Source of the DNA: Cupriavidus pauculus
GTDB lineage: Bacteria; Pseudomonadota; Gammaproteobacteria; Burkholderiales; Burkholderiaceae
Length of the DNA: 64,000 nucleotides
Reading direction: 5' to 3'
NCBI RefSeq assembly: GCF_008801835.1
Contig: NZ_VZOW01000013.1
Coordinates: forward strand, 62,001-126,000
Shown here: positions 40,746 to 50,346 of the stretch, one piece after another
Position numbering within the stretch: the first letter of the stretch is position 1
Layout: each line of letters starts with the position of its first letter
Translations under genes and position numbers: made by a program
The notes under the pieces: model-generated
What the model was told of the DNA's origin: nothing
Databases searched by the model: none
What the model saw: only the letters and a program-made list of their open reading frames with translations

Positions 40746-41511
40746 GCGGACGGGCCCGGACTTCCTGGATCTGCATCGCCGGCAAATTCCGGTCATTGCT
40801 TTGCCAAGCAGGTTTCCCTTGGATTCCGCCCATGACGCGGACGCCCATCCGGACCACCCGGACAGTCGGAGGAAATCTGGCAGTGGCGTCCAATGACCGC
40901 AATGCCGGAAAAGAGCGGCAAGCCATCCTTGCCGAAGGAAGGATCGGCGGGACGTTGATCGTCCGCCCCGTACGGGCGCGAAGCCCGTGGTCTGGAGTAT
41001 AGGCAGGGACCTCCGACAATCAAGCGACGGCCCAGGCGCTTTCCGCTTGCCTTCCCCTTACATCCGATTACGTTTGCGCCCATTTCGCGGTGCAGCAAAT
41101 TCCTAAGGGTTCTGCTATACTGCGCGCCGTGAGTTTCGCACTGTGAGTTCCGCACCGCGCCCGGCATCCACGCCATGGCGCATCCGCATACCTCCCAAGC
41201 TCTGCTCCCTGCCTCTGTCATCACACGATGTTTCCGACAGGTGCCTGGCCAGAACGCACCGCTCACCTGACGTAGCCTCGTCTCCGATCCTGATGAACAG
41301 CCTGTAGTCATTTGCGCTGTTTGCCTGCCAGGGATTTTCGGTTGGTCGCACCAATAACCAGCCGCCCCCCTGCCTGCCGCCGTATTGCCAGCTGAGTCTG
41401 TCGTACGGCCTACCGATTGGCGCCGAAGCCTTTTTAAAGACTTTGCACTGCGCCCACCCCTTCGCGCATATCTGCCCTGGGGTGCCATGCATTTTTATTT
41501 CGCACGACGAC
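40746..41511. other. Long intergenic region ahead of the DEAD-box gene
   Basis: About 765 bp. A -10-like TATACT lies at 41,116-41,121, which would give an mRNA leader of some 385 nt, a length seen in cold-induced helicase genes. No convincing gene on either strand. Confidence 0.5.
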
Positions 41512-43407
41512 ATGACCCAGCACGAAGAATTCCGTGCGGAGCAGCCTTTTGCTTCCGCCACTGACGCCACCGCCACGACCGCCGCTGCCGTGAGCCCGCT
41601 CGACAAGCTCGACGCGCTGCTCCACGCCGATGAAGCGCCGGCAGCCGCCGCGGCCCCGGCGCCAGAAAACGGCTTCGCCAAACTTGGCCTGGACGCCGCC
41701 ATCCTGCGCGCCCTGGCCGAAGCCAACTACAACACCCCGACGCCGGTTCAGGCGCAAGCCATCCCGGCCTTCCTGGCCCGCCGCGACCTGCTGGTGTCGA
41801 GCCAGACCGGCTCGGGCAAGACCGCCGCTTTCATGCTGCCCGCGATCCAGCGCATCAGCGAAAAGCCGCCTACCCAGCGCCCGACCGAACCGGCCAAGCG
41901 CATGAAGGGCAAGCGCCCCCGCCCGGCCGCCGCGCAGCCGGCGCTGCTGGTGCTGACGCCGACGCGCGAATTGGCCCTGCAGGTGACCGAAGCGGCCGCC
42001 AAGTACGGCCGCCATCTGCGCCGCATCGTGTGCGCCAGCATCCTGGGCGGCATGCCCTATCCGAAGCAGCTCGCCATGCTGTCGCGCATGCCGGACATCC
42101 TGGTCGCCACGCCGGGCCGCCTGCTCGATCACATCGAAGCCGGCCGGATCGATTTGTCGGCGCTGGACATGCTGGTGTTCGACGAAGCCGACCGCATGCT
42201 CGACATGGGCTTTGCCGATGACATCGACGCCATCGTCGCCGCCACGCCGGCATCGCGCCAGACGCTGATGTTCTCGGCCACGCTCGACGCGCGCATCGGC
42301 CAGCTGGCCTCGCGTCAGCTGCGCGATCCGCAACGCATCGAGATCGCCGCGGCCCACGCCGACCACAGCAACATCGAACAGCGCCTGCACTTCACCGACG
42401 ACATGTCGCACAAGGAGCGCCTGCTCGACCACCTGCTGCGCGATTCGTCGCTCAAGCAGGCCATCGTGTTCACGGCCACCAAGCGCGATGCCGATTCGCT
42501 GGCCGAACGCCTGTCGGACACCGGCTTCGCTGCCGGCGCACTGCACGGCGACATGACCCAGGGCGCGCGCAATCGCACGCTGACGGCGCTGCGCCGCGGC
42601 AACCTGCGCGTGCTGGTGGCCACCGACGTCGCCGCGCGCGGCATCGATGTGCCCGATATCACGCACGTGGTGAACTTCGACCTGCCCAAGCAGGCGGAAG
42701 ACTACGTGCACCGTATCGGCCGTACCGGTCGTGCCGGCCGCTCGGGCATCGCCATCAACCTGGTGAACCATGGCGACATGTTCCAGTGGCGGCGTATCGA
42801 GCGCTTTACCAACCATCGCATCGACGCATCGGTGATCGAAGGCCTGGAGCCGCGTCGTTCGCCCAAGCCGCGTTCGAATTTCGGCGGCAAGCCGGGCGGC
42901 GGCCGTGACGGCTTCCGTGGCAACGGCAATGGCGGCGGCTATCGCGGCAGCAACGGCGGCGGCGGCGGATACCGCGGCAATCGCGAAGGCGGCGAGCGCA
43001 GCTTTGGCGACCGTAGCGCCGGCGGCGGCGAACGCAAGTTCGGCGACGGCAATCGCGGCGGCTTTGGCGATCGCAGCGCCCCGCGCCCGTTTGGCGATGC
43101 CAATCGTGGCTTCGGCGACCGTGGCGAGCAACGCGGCTTCGGCGATCGCGGCAACGGCGGCTATCGTGGCCAGGGTCAGGGTCAAGGCCAGCAGCGCAGC
43201 TTCGGTGACCGCAACGTCGGCGCCGAACAGCGTTCGTATGGCAACCGTGACTTCGCCCAGCGTGACGCAGCCGCACCGCGCGGCTTCGGCAATCGCGACG
43301 GTGCACCGCGCGACGGCAATCGTGGCGGCTTTGGCGGCGAACGCAGCTTTGGCGACCGCGGCGGCTTCGGCGGCCAGCGCAACAGCCGTTCGCGCTACGA
43401 CCGTTAA
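41512..43407 (+). CDS. DEAD-box RNA helicase with Gly/Arg-rich C-terminal repeats
   Basis: 631 residues. The core has the Q motif (TPVQAQAIPAFL), motif I SQTGSGKT, Ia PTRELALQ, II DEADRMLDMGF (DEAD), III SATLD, and VI HRIGRTGRAG. From about residue 460 the tail is a low-complexity repeat of Gly, Arg, Phe, Asp and Asn, with many FGDR and SFGDR units, an RGG-like RNA-binding tail. The start at 41512 (MTQHEEF) is the family-like one; no ribosome binding site is strong there. It unwinds RNA duplexes, probably in ribosome assembly, mRNA decay or cold adaptation. RhlE-like; a second helicase is at 60,031. Confidence 0.88.
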   Translation: MTQHEEFRAEQPFASATDATATTAAAVSPLDKLDALLHADEAPAAAAAPAPENGFAKLGLDAAILRALAEANYNTPTPVQAQAIPAFLARRDLLVSSQTGSGKTAAFMLPAIQRISEKPPTQRPTEPAKRMKGKRPRPAAAQPALLVLTPTRELALQVTEAAAKYGRHLRRIVCASILGGMPYPKQLAMLSRMPDILVATPGRLLDHIEAGRIDLSALDMLVFDEADRMLDMGFADDIDAIVAATPASRQTLMFSATLDARIGQLASRQLRDPQRIEIAAAHADHSNIEQRLHFTDDMSHKERLLDHLLRDSSLKQAIVFTATKRDADSLAERLSDTGFAAGALHGDMTQGARNRTLTALRRGNLRVLVATDVAARGIDVPDITHVVNFDLPKQAEDYVHRIGRTGRAGRSGIAINLVNHGDMFQWRRIERFTNHRIDASVIEGLEPRRSPKPRSNFGGKPGGGRDGFRGNGNGGGYRGSNGGGGGYRGNREGGERSFGDRSAGGGERKFGDGNRGGFGDRSAPRPFGDANRGFGDRGEQRGFGDRGNGGYRGQGQGQGQQRSFGDRNVGAEQRSYGNRDFAQRDAAAPRGFGNRDGAPRDGNRGGFGGERSFGDRGGFGGQRNSRSRYDR

Positions 43408-43439
43408 GCGAATGCGCTGAAACTTTGGCGCGGACGTAA

Positions 43440-43470
43440 AAAAATGGCACCTTCGGGTGCCATTTCTGTT
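43440..43470 (+). terminator. Intrinsic terminator
   Basis: ATGGCACC-TTCG-GGTGCCAT followed by TTCTGTTTG. Confidence 0.85.
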
Positions 43471-43605
43471 TGTTTCGCCGGTCACGCCTGCGAGCATCGT
43501 CGCCGATGACTTGGCGCGGCGCTGGCCGTCGCCCGAGCATCGTCTCACGCGCGCCCAATCGGCCCGCGCATCACTGATCGCCCGCTTGGAAGCCTCGCCT
43601 CAACC

Positions 43606-44862
43606 TCACACGGCGCAGCTGCGGAAGCCGACGAACGACACGTCGTCCTCGGGCAGCAGCGCGGCGCGTGCGCGCACATGGCGCAGGCGCGCGGGGCTGG
43701 CGAACGACACCGCGCGCACCGCCTGGTGCGTGCCGAAGCGGCCGACGATATCGACGTCGGTCGGCTCGGCGGCGAAACCGAGATACGGCTCGTACGGAGT
43801 GGCGGTCCACTCGCGCAGCGCACCCCATTGCAGTCCGCGATTCTGCGTCGCGGCCAACTCCCATTCCACTTCCTGCGGCAGGCGGCGACCGGCCCAGACG
43901 CACCACGCCTGCGCCTCGAACAGCGTAACGTGACGCACCGGTTCGTCGGGATTGAGCGTGCGCTGCGCGCCAAAGCGCGACACCACCCAACTGCGCGTGA
44001 CGGCGTGGCGCGACCAGTAGCGCGGCGCCGACCGTTCCTGCGTCATCAGCCATTGGCGGCCTGCCGTGGACCAGTACGAGGGATGCTCATAGCCCCGGTC
44101 CTCGACGAATTCCAGAAACTGCGCATTGGTCACCAGCGATGCGTCCATTTCGAACGCCGGGACATAGACCTTCTGCGCGGGGAATTCATCGGGCCATGCA
44201 AAACCGTCCGGTTCGCTCCATCCCTGCGTGAAATTGCCACCCGGAAAATGCAGCGTGCCCGCCGACACGGCCGAGACCGACGGGGCGATCGATGCGGGCT
44301 CGACCGGCGCCAGATCCAGCGCCTGCAAAAGCGCGGCGATGGTTTCGCCTTGCGCATCCTCGTGCAGCAATGCGCGCCGGAACGGATACAGCGTGGCATC
44401 TTCGTCGTCGGGCAGCAGCGCGATGCGGCGCAGCAAGCCGTCGAGCACTTGCGTGGCGTACTGCTTCACGCGAGCCACATCGGGCAATGCGATTTCCCAG
44501 CGCTCGTCGGGACCGATGCGATCGGGATCGAACCATTCGTCGGCGCCGTCGAGCAGCGACGGCTCGCTGGCCACCGGCAGGCGGACGCCGCCCTGCTCCA
44601 GGTGGCGCACGCCGCGCAAACACCACCATTCGGCGTGCCAGGCGACATGCCCGAGCGTCCACAGCGGCGGGTTGCAATCGTACTGGCGCGGCACGGTCCA
44701 GCCCTTGCGGGTCTGGCCGAAGGCGCCCAGCCATGCCAGGGTGCGATTGCGCGACTCCACCAACGCCTGCGCCAGTCCCTCGCGCGGCAACCGGCGTGCG
44801 TCGGGCCAGGCCGCCTTGCCGCCGGTAAAGTGAAGATCGGGAAGCATCGAGAAGCCGCTCAT
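43606..44862 (-). CDS. egtB: Ergothioneine biosynthesis protein EgtB (SUMF1-type sulfoxide synthase)
   Basis: 418 residues from ATG 44862 (CAGGACC upstream). A DinB-like N-terminal part carries the iron-binding helix with HVAWHAEWW, then a SUMF1/FGE domain: GGNFTQGW, EFPAQKVYVPAFEMD, RLPQEVEWELAA, REWTATPYEPY and FVGFRSC. EgtB is a non-heme iron enzyme that joins trimethylhistidine (hercynine) to a thiol (gamma-glutamylcysteine or cysteine). The tail is consistent with the group that pairs with EgtD in proteobacteria. EgtD is encoded directly upstream. Confidence 0.88.
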   Translation of the reverse strand: MSGFSMLPDLHFTGGKAAWPDARRLPREGLAQALVESRNRTLAWLGAFGQTRKGWTVPRQYDCNPPLWTLGHVAWHAEWWCLRGVRHLEQGGVRLPVASEPSLLDGADEWFDPDRIGPDERWEIALPDVARVKQYATQVLDGLLRRIALLPDDEDATLYPFRRALLHEDAQGETIAALLQALDLAPVEPASIAPSVSAVSAGTLHFPGGNFTQGWSEPDGFAWPDEFPAQKVYVPAFEMDASLVTNAQFLEFVEDRGYEHPSYWSTAGRQWLMTQERSAPRYWSRHAVTRSWVVSRFGAQRTLNPDEPVRHVTLFEAQAWCVWAGRRLPQEVEWELAATQNRGLQWGALREWTATPYEPYLGFAAEPTDVDIVGRFGTHQAVRAVSFASPARLRHVRARAALLPEDDVSFVGFRSCAV

Positions 44863-44996
44863 CGAAGGGTCCTGACAGAGGAATGGAAAGACAGGGGACG
44901 CGCAGAAGGCGCCCACCGGCTGCGCGCATTATGACACTCGCACGCCGAAGGCTCCGGCACGTCCCCTTATCCCCTGATGGCGCCGCGGCTTTGCCG

Positions 44997-46127
44997 CTAG
45001 GCGCGCGCGTGGAACACCGCGAACCAGCCGTTCGGATCGGTCCAGCTGACCGGATCGCTGAAGCCGGCCGCCTCGAGCAGCATGGCGAAATCGTCGGGGC
45101 GATATTTGTGCGAATCCTCGGTGTGGATCGTGTCGCCCGCGGCGAAGCGGCGTTCGCCGCCGGGCCAGCGCACCTGCACGTCGCGCGCGGCCTGCAGATG
45201 CATCTGGATGCGCGACGCCTGGGCGTCGAACGACGCCGCATGACGCCAGTCTTCGAGCGCGAAATCGCTGCCGACGATGCGGTTCACGTTGCGCAGCACG
45301 TTGCGGTTGAACGCCGCCGTCACGCCCAGCGCATCGTCATAGGCAGCCACCAGCGTGTCGGCGTCCTTGAACAGATCGACACCGATCAGCACGCCGTCGC
45401 CACGCCCGGCCGCTGCGCGCAGCCGCTGCAGCAGCGCCAGCGCGTCGATCGGCGCGAAATTGCCGATGCTCGATCCCGGATAGAAGAACAGCCGCCGCCC
45501 GCGCCGGACGCTGGTCGGCAAATCGAGCGTGCCGCACAGATCTGCGCCAAGCCCCAGCATGGGGATCTGCGGATTCTGCTGCTGCAGGCTGGAAAGCGTG
45601 CCGCGCAGGAATTCGACGGAGATATCGACCGCCACGTATTGCGCCGGCTGCAGGGTCGGGAACAGGCGCGCGGCTTTTTCGCAATTGCCGGCGCCGAGGT
45701 CGATCAGCACGCAGCCGCTGCCCGCGCGCGCGGCGATGGCGGGCGCGGCGGCGGCGAAGATCGACGCTTCGGTGCGGGTCGGGTAGTACTCGGGCAGGTC
45801 GGTGATCGCCTCGAACAGGCGCGAGCCGAGCACGTCGTAGAAGAATTTCGGACTGATGCTGGCCTGTTGGCGACTCAGGCCAGCAACGGTTTCGGCGCGC
45901 ATGGCGCCGCTGTCTTCCCGGTACTGCTGGACGAATTCCGGCTGCGGCACGGCGCCGTGGCGCGCGGGGCCGTTGCCGACGACGATGCGCGCGGCCGCTT
46001 CAGCCGCTTCGGCGGTGCGGTCGTCGGCCGGATGGTGATTGTTGTGATTGTGGTTGTGGTGGTTGGCGGAGGCCTGGGGGCGGGACTGATTCAGCGGTGT
46101 CTTATTGGGCGTCGTAAGGGCCGACAT
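44997..46127 (-). CDS. egtD: L-histidine N-alpha-methyltransferase EgtD
   Basis: 376 residues. The EgtD fold shows SPKFFYDVLGSRLFEAITDLPEYYPTRTE, the SAM-binding LIDLGAGNCEKA, YVAVDIS, RRLFFYPGSSIGNF and a C-terminal HTEDSHKY. It trimethylates histidine to hercynine, the first step of ergothioneine synthesis; EgtB follows 134 bp downstream. The first 50 residues are an extra, low-complexity stretch with NHHNHNHNNHH, which the family does not need. It could bind metal or the true start could be further in, but no other start codon with a good site is evident. Confidence 0.88.
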   Translation of the reverse strand: MSALTTPNKTPLNQSRPQASANHHNHNHNNHHPADDRTAEAAEAAARIVVGNGPARHGAVPQPEFVQQYREDSGAMRAETVAGLSRQQASISPKFFYDVLGSRLFEAITDLPEYYPTRTEASIFAAAAPAIAARAGSGCVLIDLGAGNCEKAARLFPTLQPAQYVAVDISVEFLRGTLSSLQQQNPQIPMLGLGADLCGTLDLPTSVRRGRRLFFYPGSSIGNFAPIDALALLQRLRAAAGRGDGVLIGVDLFKDADTLVAAYDDALGVTAAFNRNVLRNVNRIVGSDFALEDWRHAASFDAQASRIQMHLQAARDVQVRWPGGERRFAAGDTIHTEDSHKYRPDDFAMLLEAAGFSDPVSWTDPNGWFAVFHARA

Positions 46128-46361
46128 GACGTTTCCTTGTTTTGTCGATGGGCACTACGGTGAATCCCTCTCAAAATCCGCGGCCGACGGAGCGGGCGGC
46201 TGGGCCGGGACATACGCCTGTTCAGTCTGACGCACATCTGCCGAACCAATCCACATAGCATAGGTGCATATGCTTATGCGCGTCTGATGCGTTGCATCAC
46301 TTTACAAACACTGACCCTCTCATGACTCATGTTGCATACATGCGAAAATGGCACCGGCGGC

Positions 46362-46391
46362 GCGACATTTTTCTCGTAATTCCCTTATAAT
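46362..46391 (+). promoter_or_regulatory. Sigma-70 promoter of the TerC gene
   Basis: TATAAT at 46,386-46,391 with GCGACA 18 bp upstream; transcription would start near 46,398, ahead of the riboswitch. Confidence 0.6.
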
Positions 46392-46454
46392 CGCGTCCTA
46401 CGTGCTCGCGGGTAATGACAATTCCCGCGGCCCGTTCCCTTCCAGAGAGGGAAG

Positions 46455-46603
46455 TAAAAGGGGAGTAGCTTGGGGGCCCATGCCCTTAGCACAATCGTCA
46501 TTCCGAAGCGCGACCCGCTTCCGGTTGTGCTGACCCTGGCGCGCATTCCGCACCAGTCCGTCGAGCAAGACCTTTGCAACCTGGCATTTACGGTTTGCAA
46601 AGG
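46455..46603 (+). promoter_or_regulatory. yybP-ykoY (Mn2+) riboswitch
   Basis: The 5' signature AAAGGGGAGTAGC (46,457-46,469) and the 3' signature AGCAAGACCTTTG (46,564-46,576) are those of this aptamer, and P1 forms as AAAGG with CCTTT. The 3' strand CCTTTGCAA can pair instead with TTGCAAAGG (46,595-46,603), an evident switch between two folds. The family senses Mn2+ and often precedes TerC or MntP-like exporters, as here. Confidence 0.88.
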
Positions 46604-46697
46604 CGGCCCCGCACTTCCGGCGCTCCGTAAATCCCAGGTGTCAAAACAACTTGCTGGCCAGAGCGGCCCGCAGCTATTGCACATTTGAGGAGCCTAC

Positions 46698-47414
46698 ATG
46701 GAGTGGTTTACCGATCTGTTCACGATGCAATTCCTGACGGCATTGCTGTCGATCGTGGTTATCGACCTGGTGCTGGCTGGCGATAACGCCATCGTGATCG
46801 CCCTGGCGGCGCGCAACCTGCCGCCCCATCTGCAGAAAAAAGCCATCGTCTGGGGTACCGTCGGCGCCGTGGTGGTCCGCTCGGCCATGACCATTGGCGT
46901 GGTGTGGCTGCTCAAGATTCCGGGGCTGCTGCTGGTGGGCGGTCTGGCACTGGTGTGGATCGCGTACAAGCTGCTGGCTGCCGATGACGATGGCGGCGAG
47001 CACGGTGCGGGTGCGGCCACGCTGATGGGCGCGATGAAGACGATCATCATCGCCGACGCGGTGATGGGCGTGGACAACGTGCTGGCCGTGGCCGGAGCCG
47101 CGCATGGCAGCTTCCTGCTGGTGGTGCTGGGCCTGCTGATCAGCATCCCGATCGTGGTGTGGGGCTCCAGCCTGGTGCTCAAGCTGATGACGCGCTTCCC
47201 GGCCATCATCTATGTGGGCGCCGGCGTGCTGGCGTTCACGGCCGTGAAGATGATCCTGGGCGAGCCGATCACGAAGGCGTTCTTCGAGGCGCAGCCGGCC
47301 ATCAAGTGGGGCCTGTACCTGGTGATCGTCGGCGGCGTGCTGGGCGCTGGTTACCTGACGCAGAAGCGTCGCGATAATCGCGGAACCGGCGAAAAGCCCG
47401 TGCAGAGCCACTGA
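46698..47414 (+). CDS. TerC-family integral membrane protein (Mn2+ export candidate)
   Basis: 238 residues with about seven membrane segments. TerC motifs are present: VVIDLVLAGDNAIVIALAA and IIIADAVMGVDNVLAVAGAA, whose Asp/Asn residues lie in the membrane. Members such as Alx of E. coli are tied to manganese. The yybP-ykoY riboswitch just upstream supports a role in Mn2+ homeostasis. ATG follows GAGGAGCCTAC. Confidence 0.9.
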   Translation: MEWFTDLFTMQFLTALLSIVVIDLVLAGDNAIVIALAARNLPPHLQKKAIVWGTVGAVVVRSAMTIGVVWLLKIPGLLLVGGLALVWIAYKLLAADDDGGEHGAGAATLMGAMKTIIIADAVMGVDNVLAVAGAAHGSFLLVVLGLLISIPIVVWGSSLVLKLMTRFPAIIYVGAGVLAFTAVKMILGEPITKAFFEAQPAIKWGLYLVIVGGVLGAGYLTQKRRDNRGTGEKPVQSH

Positions 47415-47431
47415 TCCGGCTCCGCTGAAAT

Positions 47432-47461
47432 GAAACTGGCCGCCCTTGGGCGGCCAGTTTC
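47432..47461 (+). terminator. Terminator-like hairpin
   Basis: AAACTGGCCGCC-CTT-GGGCGGCCAGTTT; long GC-rich stem, no clear T-run after it on the plus strand other than TTTC. Confidence 0.7.
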
Positions 47462-47524
47462 GCAATCAGGCTAAAATCCCGGCTTGCGGCCCGTTGGCCG
47501 AGATCACTTTTCCCCTCCGCGCCG

Positions 47525-48319
47525 ATGAAACAGTACCTCGACTTCATGCGCCATGTTTATGAACATGGCACCGAAAAGTCCGACCGCACCGGCACCGGCA
47601 CGCGCTCGGTGTTTGGCTACCAGATGCGCTTTGACCTGGGCGAAGGCTTTCCGGTGGTCACCACCAAAAAACTGCACCTGAAGTCGATCATTCATGAACT
47701 GTTGTGGTTCCTGCAGGGTTCCACCAACATCGCGTACCTGAAGGAAAACGGCGTCACGATCTGGGACGAATGGGCCGATGCGAACGGCGAACTCGGCCCG
47801 ATCTACGGTTACCAGTGGCGCGCCTGGCCCACCCCGGACGGCCGCCACATCGACCAGATCAGCGACGTAGTGCAGCAAATCCGCAACAACCCCGATTCGC
47901 GCCGGCTGATCGTGTCTGCGTGGAATGTCGGCGACATCCCGCAAATGAAGCTGCCGCCCTGCCACGCGTTCTTCCAGTTCTACGTGGCCGACGGCAAGCT
48001 GAGCTGCCAGTTGTACCAGCGCAGCGCCGACATTTTTCTCGGTGTGCCGTTCAATATCGCCAGCTACGCGCTGCTGACGCACATGATCGCGCAGCAATGC
48101 GACCTCGACGTGGGCGATTTCGTCTGGACCGGCGGCGACTGCCATCTCTACAGCAATCATATGGAGCAGGTGCGGACCCAGTTGGCGCGCACGCCGATGA
48201 AGTTGCCGACGCTCCATATCAAGCGCAAGCCCGAGAGCCTCTTCGATTACAAGTACGACGATTTTGAACTGATCGGCTATGAATCGTGGCCGGCCATCAA
48301 GGCGCCGGTGGCCGTATGA
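47525..48319 (+). CDS. thyA: Thymidylate synthase
   Basis: 264 residues, the usual bacterial length. The catalytic Cys is C146 in [35 protein letters not shown] and YSNHMEQ are also present. It converts dUMP to dTMP with methylene-tetrahydrofolate, giving dihydrofolate. The next gene, folA, overlaps it by 4 bp, so the dihydrofolate is reduced by a co-made enzyme. Confidence 0.97.
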   Translation: MKQYLDFMRHVYEHGTEKSDRTGTGTRSVFGYQMRFDLGEGFPVVTTKKLHLKSIIHELLWFLQGSTNIAYLKENGVTIWDEWADANGELGPIYGYQWRAWPTPDGRHIDQISDVVQQIRNNPDSRRLIVSAWNVGDIPQMKLPPCHAFFQFYVADGKLSCQLYQRSADIFLGVPFNIASYALLTHMIAQQCDLDVGDFVWTGGDCHLYSNHMEQVRTQLARTPMKLPTLHIKRKPESLFDYKYDDFELIGYESWPAIKAPVAV

Positions 48320-48819
48320 CGCTGCTGACACTGATCGTCGCGCGCGCCCGCAACGGCGTGATCGGCCGGGACAACGCGCTGCCATGGCGCCTGCCCGAAG
48401 ACCTTCAGCATTTCAAGCGCACCACGCTGGGCGCGCCCATCATCATGGGCCGCAAGACGTGGGATTCGATCGGCCGGCCGCTGCCGGGACGGCGCAACAT
48501 CGTAGTCAGCCGCAATCACGGCCTGACGCTCGATGGCGCGGAGGTGGTGGCTTCGCTCGAAGATGCGCAGCGGCTGTGCATCGGCGCGGAACAGGTGTTC
48601 CTGATCGGCGGCGCGCAGCTGTATGCGCAAGCGCTGCCGAGCGCCGACCGGCTGATCGTGACGGAGATCGATGCCGACGTGCCAGGCGATGCGTTCTTTC
48701 CCGCAGTGGATCGGTCGAAGTGGATCGAAGTGGCGCGCGAAACGCATCATTCCGAAGCCAACGGTTTCGACTACGCATTCGTGACCTACGAACGGCCGCC
48801 GTCGGGCGAGCAATAATCG
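48316..48819 (+). CDS. folA: Dihydrofolate reductase
   Basis: About 166 residues, starting at the ATG that overlaps the thyA stop (ATGA). The DHFR pattern is clear: [63 protein letters not shown] and [10 protein letters not shown]. It uses NADPH to regenerate tetrahydrofolate spent by ThyA; target of trimethoprim. Confidence 0.95.
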
Positions 48820-48827
48820 CCGAGCAC

Positions 48828-48867
48828 AAAAAAAAGTGGCGCCCGATCGAGGCGCCACGTTTTTTTG
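48828..48867 (+). terminator. Intrinsic terminator
   Basis: GTGGCGCC-CGATCGA-GGCGCCAC followed by GTTTTTTT; preceded by an A-run, so it may also work for the convergent pmbA gene. Confidence 0.88.
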
Positions 48868-48930
48868 GGATCCGCGCTAGAAACACTCCAGAAATAAGCC
48901 CGGCAGTATTTCCGCGATACGGTCGGGCGA

Positions 48931-50298
48931 TCAGTTGCCCGCGATAGTCATCTGCTCGATCAGGATCGAGCCGGTTTCCTTGGTACCGCGCACCAGCGCA
49001 TCGGCGCCAATGCCGACGATCTGCTTGAACATTTCGACCATGTTGCCGGCAATCGTGATTTCTTCGACCGGATACTGGATTACGCCATTCTCGACCCAGT
49101 AGCCCGAGGCGCCGCGCGAATAATCGCCGGTCACGTAGTTGACGCCCTGTCCCATCAGTTCGGTCACCAGCAGGCCGGTGCCCATTTTCTTGAGCATGCC
49201 GACGAAATCGTCGCCCGGCTGCGTCAGCGAACTGCTCAGCGTCAGGTTGTGCGATCCCCCGGCGTTGCCGGTGGTCTGCATGCCAAGCTTGCGTGCCGAA
49301 TAGGTCGACAGGAAATAGCCTTCGACCACGCCGTCACGCACCACTTCGCGCTCACGCGTGCGCACGCCCTCTTCGTCGAACGGCGCGCTGCCCATCGCAC
49401 CGGGAACGTGCGGGCGTTCGTAGATCTGGATATCGGGCGCAAAAACCGCCTTGCCCAGCGTGTCGTAAAGGAACGTCGACTTGCGATACAGCGCGCCGCC
49501 CGACACCGCCTGCACGAACGCGCCGAGCAGGCCTGCGGCCAGCGGCGCCTCGAACAGCACCGGGCACTTGCGGGTGGACAGCTTGCGCGCATTCAGGCGG
49601 GCCAGCGCCCGTTCGGCGGCATAGCGGCCGATTGCCTCGGGCTCGGCCAGCGCCTGCGGCGAGCGCTTGGACGAATACCAGTCGTCGCGCTGCATCGCGT
49701 TGCCCGAGCCGGCGATCGGCGCGCACGAGACGAAGTGACGCGAGTACGGGTAGCCGCCGACAAACCCGCGCGAGGTGGCCAGCACGAATTGCGAATGCTG
49801 GGCCGACACGCTGGCGCCATCGCTATTCTTGATCTTCGGCGACACGGCAAACGATGCCGCTTCCGCGCGACGCGCGATATCGATGGCCTCTTCGGCATCG
49901 ATCGTCCACGGATGGAACAAATCCAGATCCTGGGGATTGCGCTCCAGCAATTCTTCCTCGGCAAGGCCCGCGCAGTCGTCCTCGGCGGTAAAGCGCGCGA
50001 TGTTGTACGCCGCTTCAGCGGTCGCACGCAGCGCGGCGGGGGAGAAATCCGAGGTGCTGGCGTTACCGCGGCGCTTGCCGATCATCACCGTCACGCCGAC
50101 CACCTTGTCGCGGTTTTGCTCGATGGTTTCGACCTGCCCCTTGCGCACGGTCACCGACAGGCCGCTGCCCTCTGAAATCTCGGTGGCGGCGTCCGTCGCG
50201 CCAAGTTCGCGTGCCACACGCAGCACATCGGCCGCCATGGTCTTGAGCTGGTCCTGGGTGTACGTGAAATGCGCGGTCTGTTCGGCAGTCTGGCTCAT
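48931..50298 (-). CDS. pmbA: PmbA/TldE metalloprotease-like protein
   Basis: 455 residues from ATG 50298. The PmbA/TldD fold is recognisable: VTVRKGQVETIEQNRDKVVGVTVMIGKRRGNASTSDFS near the N-terminus, and the C-terminal GQGVNYVTGDYSRGASGYWVENG, YPVEEITIAGN. TldD/PmbA together process peptides such as microcin B17 and CcdA; the HEXXH-like metal site belongs to TldD, which is not in this window. Divergent from darP. Confidence 0.93.
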   Translation of the reverse strand: MSQTAEQTAHFTYTQDQLKTMAADVLRVARELGATDAATEISEGSGLSVTVRKGQVETIEQNRDKVVGVTVMIGKRRGNASTSDFSPAALRATAEAAYNIARFTAEDDCAGLAEEELLERNPQDLDLFHPWTIDAEEAIDIARRAEAASFAVSPKIKNSDGASVSAQHSQFVLATSRGFVGGYPYSRHFVSCAPIAGSGNAMQRDDWYSSKRSPQALAEPEAIGRYAAERALARLNARKLSTRKCPVLFEAPLAAGLLGAFVQAVSGGALYRKSTFLYDTLGKAVFAPDIQIYERPHVPGAMGSAPFDEEGVRTREREVVRDGVVEGYFLSTYSARKLGMQTTGNAGGSHNLTLSSSLTQPGDDFVGMLKKMGTGLLVTELMGQGVNYVTGDYSRGASGYWVENGVIQYPVEEITIAGNMVEMFKQIVGIGADALVRGTKETGSILIEQMTIAGN

Positions 50299-50346
50299 AT
50301 GGGCGGGCGTGATCAAAAGTCCAAACGGGAATCATAGCAAGATAAA

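Larger units (their letters stand above)
46128..46697. other. Divergent intergenic region between egtD and the TerC gene
   Basis: About 570 bp. The right part holds a promoter (TATAAT at 46,386-46,391) and a riboswitch (46,455-46,603). The left part, 46,128-46,380, holds AT-rich repeats (GCATA/TATGC) and possibly the egtD promoter, without a clear consensus. Confidence 0.6.

Noticed and set aside
40793..41488. 231-codon minus-strand frame in the gap before the DEAD-box gene
   Set aside because: No ribosome binding site, odd composition, and no recognisable domain.
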